From: Acanthaster planci
Lineage: Eukaryota > Echinodermata > Asteroidea > Valvatida > Acanthasteridae
Assembly: GCF_001949145.1 (NCBI RefSeq)
Contig: NW_019091411.1
Coordinates: forward strand, 68,389-92,137
Length of the DNA: 23,749 bases
Direction: 5' to 3'
The notes under the pieces are model-generated. The model was not told where the DNA came from and did not search any database. It saw nothing but the letters and a program-made list of their open reading frames with translations. The translations under genes were made by a program, and so were the position numbers. Positions 20,685 to 23,749 of this stretch are shown here, in pieces. Each line of letters opens with the position of its first letter. Within the stretch, counting starts at the first letter, position 1.

Positions 20685-23613
20685 TTTATTCCTTCATTTC
20701 TACCGTTATGCCCCCTCCCTTTCAAATTGGGGATTGAAATGCCCCCCTCCCTGTATGGGCCTTCTAGAAAATGCAACATCTTTTTGCCATTAATGTTGCC
20801 TCTCTGTTGCCAGTCATACGCTCTTTTCTCAAATGCGTAAAGGCAGCATTAAGCATCAAATTTGAAAAAAAAAATTATGTATTCAAATGCCTGAAATAAA
20901 GGCAGTGTTAAGCAACACGTGAAACTCCACATAAAGAAATCATACAAGTTAGGTATCACTCATAAACTTGTTTTTGTTGTCAGCTCAACTAAGTAACTTT
21001 GAACTCCAAGGCAGTCCTAATTTCAAAAGACATTACAGTTAGTCTTAAACAAGTGTCAACCGTAGGTAAAGGTGTGAGATTAACACACTACAAGTTTCGA
21101 CAGAAGAACTTTTGCCAGTATAAATATTATGTGAAACTATGAACTATACCAAATTGCCGACCAAGCTCCTGTATTATCTTCAAAATGAGTGACAACTGTT
21201 ACCAGACGTGTGCAGAAGTGCCAGTGATAACATGAACAAGACAAGAGAAAACAAGTGCAAAGAAAAATAGATCAAAGTTCAAAGTCAATGACCAGGCAGA
21301 TGCCTTGAGGTTGAATGCAGATATCTCCTTGTAAAAGTCCAAGGAAAAAAGGGAAACTGCAGTCAACTCTTGTTTCTACTGCAAGGTTGCTGAGACCAGC
21401 AAAATGACCTTGCTATTACCAACCTGTTACAAATGAACTGGAAAAAAGAGAGACAGACAACATAGAAATCAAAAGAATTCAAGGGACTGAGGAAGTTTCA
21501 GGATTTGTTTAAAATAGTACATGCGTTTATTACAAGCATGCTCTTGAAGTTGACTGCATTTTCTGTTGGATCCCTTTTGCAAAATCCATTTTGAAAATAA
21601 GTCTCAAAACCTTTGAAAATAGACAAAACGAAAAGGCATCGTGACAAACAAGACCTACAGCCTCATCTCAACCAACATCCTAAAAAAACAAACAAAAGCA
21701 AACAGATGAAACAGGAGGGTGAATTCTCAACCTCCTGTTTCAAGTCAAAAGCAAAACCTTTACTTCCCTGTGTGCCCACTAGTTTCTAACCTTTAGCTAG
21801 TCATGCTGTGGTTGTCGACTTCAATTTCTCAGCAGATCTTAGCCTTCCTCTCTCTCCTAGTCTTCTGCTTCTGCCATGGCTTGCGGCCTTGTCGCCCATG
21901 TCCTCATGAAAACGACACAGACAGTGCTAGCTTAAAGTTTCCAAGAGGGAGCAAGGAAACAGCAAAGATAGTCACATTCACCCAGCAAAAAAATGTCATA
22001 AGGTTAGAGAATAAATTACAGTAAACAGAAGATGCTAATAGCTAGGACTACACTAAGTGGAAGTCTGCAAATCAGCTCCTAGTATTTAACTTAATCATAA
22101 GCAAGGCTTTCGCTTATTTACAGTTGGCTAAAAAGTTTGGAGGGGAAAAAGCTTTTCTGTTAGATGCGCTACAAAAATACAATAGTTTGGTAAAAGTTAA
22201 TATTGATTACCTTTAAGGGAACATCTGCAGGCTAAGGCCTACTCCTGTCAATTAATTCATCTCACTGTTAATAATTTAAGACATTAGTTAACCATGCATA
22301 TCTTACATAAAATCTAACAGTAATCAGATCTTACAACAGCCTCACACACCCTGCAAATCTGAGGCCAAGTTTGAGTGAGAACCATCTGTCAACCAGTGGT
22401 GGATTTTGCATGGTGTCCACTGCACATGTTGTGCACAGGTTACCAGAGAGATTTGACCAGTAGCAACCAAATAGTCATCACTCAACTTGTCCTCAATCAA
22501 CCTTAGTAAACAAAACGGCTACCTGGACCGAACCATTACAAACCGATTCGGGAACATACTTATTTAAGTACATAAAACCTCTTGATTGTCGAATTCTCCA
22601 GCAAAGGCTAAATCATTCAAACTTCAAGTGTCTCTCTGTTGAGGCTTAATTTTAATTTTTAAAAAACATAGTCTACGATCATTACAGCACCATGCTTACT
22701 TTAGAAAAAAATACATTAGTTTAGGGGGTTCGTTCAAAGTTTTCAACATTTTCATAGTAGTACACAGAGTACCATTTGAAGGCCCCCCCTCTCTCCCCCA
22801 ATTAGTACTTAATTATCAACATTTTTCTATCAGTATCCTGAAATATCGACAAACTCCCATAGGCACTAGATTGTTGGAAAGTGCCCATTATTAAGCACAC
22901 AGATAAACATTTTTGAAAACCTTCATGTTTTAAAAAGAAACAGAATCAATATGAAAAACATTTAGATACATTATTGATATATAAACATTCTTCTAATCAC
23001 TGAAGATCACGTCCCCGGTACTACAACAAAATTATGTGGGTAAAAATGGATACCACATTGGGACCAATGTGCCACGATGAGCTCACAGCTCAAAATCACA
23101 GGCCAGGCATGTACATTTGCACACGCGTGCAGTACATCATATCAACATGGTGTGTACCGAGCTGCACCAGGCATCATGGCGGGTAGGCCTAAAGTACATG
23201 GAAAGTACATGTACATGCACGATGCATGCAAACCTTGCATACTTAGGAACAAGCTTTCAGCGCACAACTGGCGATTACATGTAATGCTTGCTTTTCCTTG
23301 ACTTTTCATGCTTTACATATAAATGAGAATACTACTAAAAAATCTACATTTTACAGGACCCGAAAAATCATACGCGGCCTACAACCCCCTACTCCCTTGT
23401 ACGCTTTGTGAGAGCATGAAAATATTGAAAACTTTGGATGGCCCCCAAGTTAGGCAAAACCACTGACTTGAAAAGACCAAGATTTTTTTGGGGGGGGGAG
23501 TTATAACTTGTTGCCCTTCCACCAAATCATACTAACTAAGTTAATTTTTTTTTTTAAACAAATATTCTGATGTTTATCAGAGTTGAACAGGAAACTGTTG
23601 ACGAGCAGACTTG
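20685..23613 (-). other. Possible 3' UTR of the convergent minus-strand gene, otherwise intergenic
   Basis: No plausible coding exon was seen on either strand. The + strand is A-rich (for example 21180-21480 and 21600-21720), so the minus strand is T-rich. Minus-strand AATAAA hexamers occur at 21528-21533 and 20685-20690. A 12-bp hairpin lies at 21707-21742. Homopolymer runs occur at 20864-20873 (A), 23488-23498 (G) and 23546-23555 (T). Confidence 0.2.
21707..21742. repeat. 12-bp perfect hairpin
   Basis: TGAAACAGGAGG (21707-21718) is the exact reverse complement of CCTCCTGTTTCA (21731-21742), with a 12-nt loop containing GAATTC. It lies in the non-coding region between VAMP7 and the possible minus-strand gene. 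Confidence 0.6.
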
Positions 23614-23748
23614 TCAGATGGGTGGCTGTTCCAGATCTACCGCAGCCTCTGTGTAGGAACTTTTGCCCTGGCAGGGCTTCCGTTGATGAGAGAAGTTATT
23701 TTGTTGAGAAAGTTGTGGAGACAAAAACTTCTTCTCATAACATATTTG
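23614..23748 (-). CDS. Possible C-terminal coding end of a minus-strand gene (partial)
   Basis: On the minus strand the frame entering from the window edge is open for 44 codons and stops with TGA at 23614-23616. Its last residues read GKSSYTEAAVDLEQPPI, which has the balanced composition of a real protein tail. The true last exon could be shorter: a pyrimidine-rich tract ending GCCAG at about 23663-23667 would be an acceptor for an exon beginning at the Gly of that peptide. A second minus frame is also open from the edge, ending TQRLR, so the frame choice is uncertain. I do not recognise the family. The adjoining 2.9 kb is T-rich on this strand, as 3' UTRs often are. Confidence 0.25.
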   Translation of the reverse strand, partial: QICYEKKFLSPQLSQQNNFSHQRKPCQGKSSYTEAAVDLEQPPI

Positions 23749-23749
23749 G

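Overview
The window is eukaryotic genomic DNA: split genes with GT-AG introns, long AT-rich non-coding stretches, dispersed repeats and a minisatellite. Intron sizes of about 0.1-0.5 kb, the very frequent self-complementary ACATGTACATGT and TAGGCCTA words, and a deuterostome-like VAMP7 suggest a marine invertebrate deuterostome. I favour a lancelet (Branchiostoma), with sea urchin or hemichordate as alternatives; this is inference, not proof. Single ambiguous bases (n) at 1841 and 4785 point to a draft shotgun consensus.

One gene is unambiguous. VAMP7 (the longin-type R-SNARE, also called TI-VAMP) lies on the + strand, with its whole 220-residue coding sequence in six exons from 13015 to 15735. 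Every coding junction is GT-AG and the joined frame stays open from Met to stop. The first exon, non-coding or mostly so, was not located; a CpG-rich stretch at about 11630-11800 and a splice-donor-like site at 1142 are weak candidates. The 3' UTR probably runs for several kb, with the best poly(A) signal at 20649.

Layout. 1-300: GC-rich, unassigned. 588-968: a short outlier array of the same minisatellite found further on. 969-5477: mostly anonymous AT-rich sequence, with three RFX X-box-like palindromes at 3145-3500 and a GC-rich unassigned open frame at 4292-4726. 5478-7945: the main minisatellite array of 31/33-bp units with higher-order duplications, broken by a 238-bp insertion flanked by a 5-bp target duplication. 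7946-10640: anonymous. 10643-10909 and 12695-12909: two inverted-repeat elements, probably MITE-like. 13003-15735: VAMP7, with a tRNA-derived SINE-like insert in its first coding intron. 15736-about 20670: likely VAMP7 3' UTR containing hairpins and Pumilio-type motifs. About 20670-23613: A-rich on the + strand, hence T-rich on the - strand, and possibly the 3' UTR of a convergent minus-strand gene whose last codons may be at 23614-23748.

Most long open frames on the minus strand in 588-7945 are by-products of the minisatellite and are not reported as genes. I found no CRISPR array, operon, rRNA or intact tRNA. Nothing here amounts to a new multi-gene system; the most unusual items are the nested minisatellite with its inserted element, the inverted-repeat elements, the X-box cluster and the possible tail-to-tail gene pair.
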